A stretch of DNA of 5,105 bases from assembly GCA_947474715.1 (NCBI GenBank), contig CANJJT010000160.1, forward strand, positions 1 to 5,105, written 5' to 3'. The translations under genes were made by a program, and so were the position numbers. The stretch's first letter is position 1. Each line of letters begins with the position of its first letter. Below are positions 4,914 through 5,105 of the stretch, piece after piece. Under the pieces are notes generated by a model. That model did no database searches and was not told the DNA's origin. It saw nothing but the letters and a program-made list of their open reading frames with translations. This DNA is from CAIYPG01 sp903864555 (GTDB taxonomy: Bacteria > Pseudomonadota > Gammaproteobacteria > Burkholderiales > SG8-39).

Positions 4914-5055
4914 GGCCAACCAGGCTGGTCTCATGGCCTTTTGCCGACATTGCATGAACCCTGAGCACGGCTGTTGCCTTGCAGATGGGAAGCACCGGAG
5001 GACACTCAGGGCCCGCATTCAGTCATGACGGGCGAACGATGAAAGGCAACGGGAG
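4914..5055. other. 142-bp spacer between inverted repeat arms, no gene recognised
   Basis: The spacer starts with CCAGGCTGG (4920-4928) framed by GGCCA and TGGCC (4914-4918, 4934-4938). It also holds the inverted pairs CCCTGAG (4959-4965) / CTCAGGG (5005-5011) and GTTGCCTT (4973-4980) / AAGGCAAC (5043-5050), whose arms interleave. Open frames crossing it have no convincing start or family signature and run into the repeat arms. It may be the interior of a small non-autonomous element. Confidence 0.4.
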
Positions 5056-5105
5056 AAAATCCCCCCGCTCGTTCGCTGCGCTCACGAGTCGGCCCCCTTT
5101 GACAA
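5056..5105 (-). repeat. Inverted repeat arm, copy C, cut by the window edge
   Basis: Read on the minus strand, the first 19 bases (complement of 5087-5105) are TTGTCAAAGGGGGCCGACT, identical to 4870-4888. The last 13 (complement of 5056-5068) are GCGGGGGGATTTT, identical to 4901-4913. Between them, where copy B has a GGCC/GGCC hairpin, this arm has CTCGT...ACGAG (5068-5072 / 5084-5088), a different sequence that also pairs. The palindrome partner bases should continue beyond 5105. Confidence 0.75.

Noticed and set aside
4812..5018. A 68-codon minus-strand frame in the right intergenic region
   Set aside because: It runs through the repeat palindromes, lacks a ribosome binding site and family signature, and is best explained as read-through of repeat DNA.
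4784..5105. A CRISPR-like array, suggested by recurring TTGTCAAAGG units
   Set aside because: The units are few, partly inverted, and unevenly spaced, with related rather than unique intervening sequence; they fit a palindromic intergenic repeat family.

Overview
The window is high-GC DNA and most likely comes from a betaproteobacterium of the Burkholderiales type. The clue is a Bug/TctC-type periplasmic solute-binding protein gene standing alone, a family greatly expanded in that group. Strong AGGAGG-type ribosome binding sites and GC-palindromic intergenic repeats fit this but do not prove it. No rRNA, tRNA or CRISPR array was seen.

Layout. (1) Positions 1-480 are mobile-element debris. 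On the minus strand is the N-terminal part of a REP-associated tyrosine (Y1/HUH, IS200-like) transposase that runs off the left edge. A 24-bp inverted repeat (307-330 / 456-479) overlaps its 5' end. (2) Positions 480-906 hold no recognisable gene. They contain an AT-rich patch with a GATCATAATGATC palindrome, one copy of a composite palindromic repeat (680-766), and two hairpins in the leader of the next gene. (3) Positions 907-2344 are a plus-strand cluster of three small genes, two with clear membrane segments and one with a signal anchor: a DUF4395 membrane protein, a DM13-domain protein, and a tail-anchored protein with two copies of a ribosomal L7/L12 C-terminal-like helical repeat. GC hairpins follow the last gene. 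(4) Positions 2535-3545 (minus) encode a malate/L-lactate dehydrogenase-type (Ldh_2) NAD(P)-dependent oxidoreductase whose expected catalytic motifs are altered. (5) Positions 3546-3741 are a divergent promoter region with a 10-bp inverted repeat. (6) Positions 3742-4758 (plus) encode the secreted Bug/TctC solute-binding protein. (7) Positions 4759-5105 have no gene. They hold a second copy of the composite repeat, then an inverted partner arm at the window edge; the two arms keep a hairpin at the same place with different sequence.

How the genes may work together. The divergent Ldh_2/Bug pair looks like a small acquisition-and-oxidation unit for an organic (2-hydroxy or 2-oxo) acid. The substrate is unknown and no TctA/TctB membrane partners are in the window. 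The DUF4395-DM13-L7/L12-like cluster looks like an envelope-associated transcription unit. DM13 is a predicted redox domain and the DUF4395 protein carries a CxxC motif, so a redox-linked membrane role is possible but is only inference. The five intact genes are bracketed by related copies of the same intergenic repeat.
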